Shown here piece after piece: positions 45,875-46,117 of a DNA stretch of 46,117 nucleotides. The notes under the pieces were generated by a model that was not told the origin of the DNA, did no database searches, and worked only from the letters and a program-made list of their open reading frames with translations. Position numbers and translations under genes: made by a program. Numbering within the stretch: position 1 is the stretch's first letter; every line of letters starts with the position of its first letter. The DNA is from a virus, in the IMG/VR virus record IMGVR_UViG_3300047318_000145, positions 1 through 46,117 of that record. One strand, given 5' to 3'.

Positions 45875-46117
45875 CTGCGGGTCCTCGTCGGCTGTGAATT
45901 CAGCGGGCGAGTGAGAGACGCATTCCGAGCCAAAGGTCACGACGCATGGTCGTGCGACCTAGAACCCTCGGACAGCCCTTACCACTACCAAGGCGACGTC
46001 CTCACCATTCTCGACCGAGACTGGGACCTAGGTATCTTTCATCCGCCATGCACCTATCTCTCTAACAGTTCGAGCAAGCACCTCTACATCGACGGCAAGA
46101 AAGAGAACGGCGTCGAC
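45875..46117 (+). CDS. Cytosine-C5 DNA methyltransferase-like protein, 5' part
   Basis: Open to the right edge, continuing at base 1 of the window (see 1-535). The family start LRVLVGCEFSGRVRDAF is present, with a SAM-site-like GCEFSG, then DAWSCDLEPS and HPPCTYLSN. The frame is closed by a stop at 45848-45850, and no ATG, GTG or TTG lies between that stop and the conserved start. The usable codons are CTG 45875 or ATT 45860, so I begin at CTG 45875. No ribosome site is evident. Confidence 0.65.
   Translation, partial: MRVLVGCEFSGRVRDAFRAKGHDAWSCDLEPSDSPYHYQGDVLTILDRDWDLGIFHPPCTYLSNSSSKHLYIDGKKENGVD
45970..46117. repeat. Terminal overlap, right copy (matches 1-148)
   Basis: Same 148 bases as the window start, with two synonymous substitutions. 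Removing one copy gives a circle of 45,969 bp in which the methyltransferase-like gene is intact. Confidence 0.9.

Overview
The window is essentially one complete temperate podovirus-type phage genome of the T7 supergroup. It was assembled as a circle: the last 148 bases repeat the first 148 with two synonymous differences, so the unique genome is about 45,969 bp. The host is not stated in the sequence. High GC, the style of the virion proteins and a tRNA-Cys(GCA)-like fragment beside the integrase suggest an alphaproteobacterium, possibly a sphingomonad; the host is inference only.

Layout. Two transcription units diverge from a control region of about 950 bp (21911-22867) and converge on a bidirectional terminator at 1034-1080. 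The minus strand (21910 down to 1085) is one late virion and lysis operon: tail fibre, tail stabilisation-like protein, ejection proteins with a virion lysozyme, small and large terminase, portal, scaffold, SU10-like major capsid protein, a terminator, adaptor, second fibre, GH108 endolysin, three small membrane or holin-like proteins, and a beta-propeller-like protein. The plus strand (22868 to the end, then across the join to 1031) holds three parts. First is an early cassette of small unknown genes. Second is a lysogeny block: MarR-like regulator, tyrosine integrase and candidate attP. Third is a T7-type replication block: single-subunit RNA polymerase, SSB, endonuclease I, primase-helicase, family A DNA polymerase and 5'-3' exonuclease, in T7 order. 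Many tiny genes, mostly coupled by ATGA, GTGA or TGATG overlaps, lie between them. Cargo-like genes include TerB and TerC proteins, an ADP-ribosyltransferase-like protein, a GNAT acetyltransferase, a 5'(3')-deoxyribonucleotidase, a dATP/dGTP diphosphohydrolase N-domain protein and a cytosine methyltransferase-like protein that spans the contig ends.

How the parts work together. A 35-bp motif occurs three times with fixed internal spacing. It lies just before the RNA polymerase gene, just after it, and on the minus strand ahead of the virion operon. I propose it is the promoter of the phage RNA polymerase; this would couple polymerase production to both the replication genes and the opposite-strand late genes. 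The early cassette carries two 37-nt RNA hairpins with GNRA loops and compensatory base changes, plus a third, diverged hairpin, each 20-30 nt ahead of a start codon. These hairpins, the putative promoter, a ~170-nt structured intergenic element at 30551-30720, and the integrase beside a tRNA-Cys half-site are the least ordinary parts of the window.
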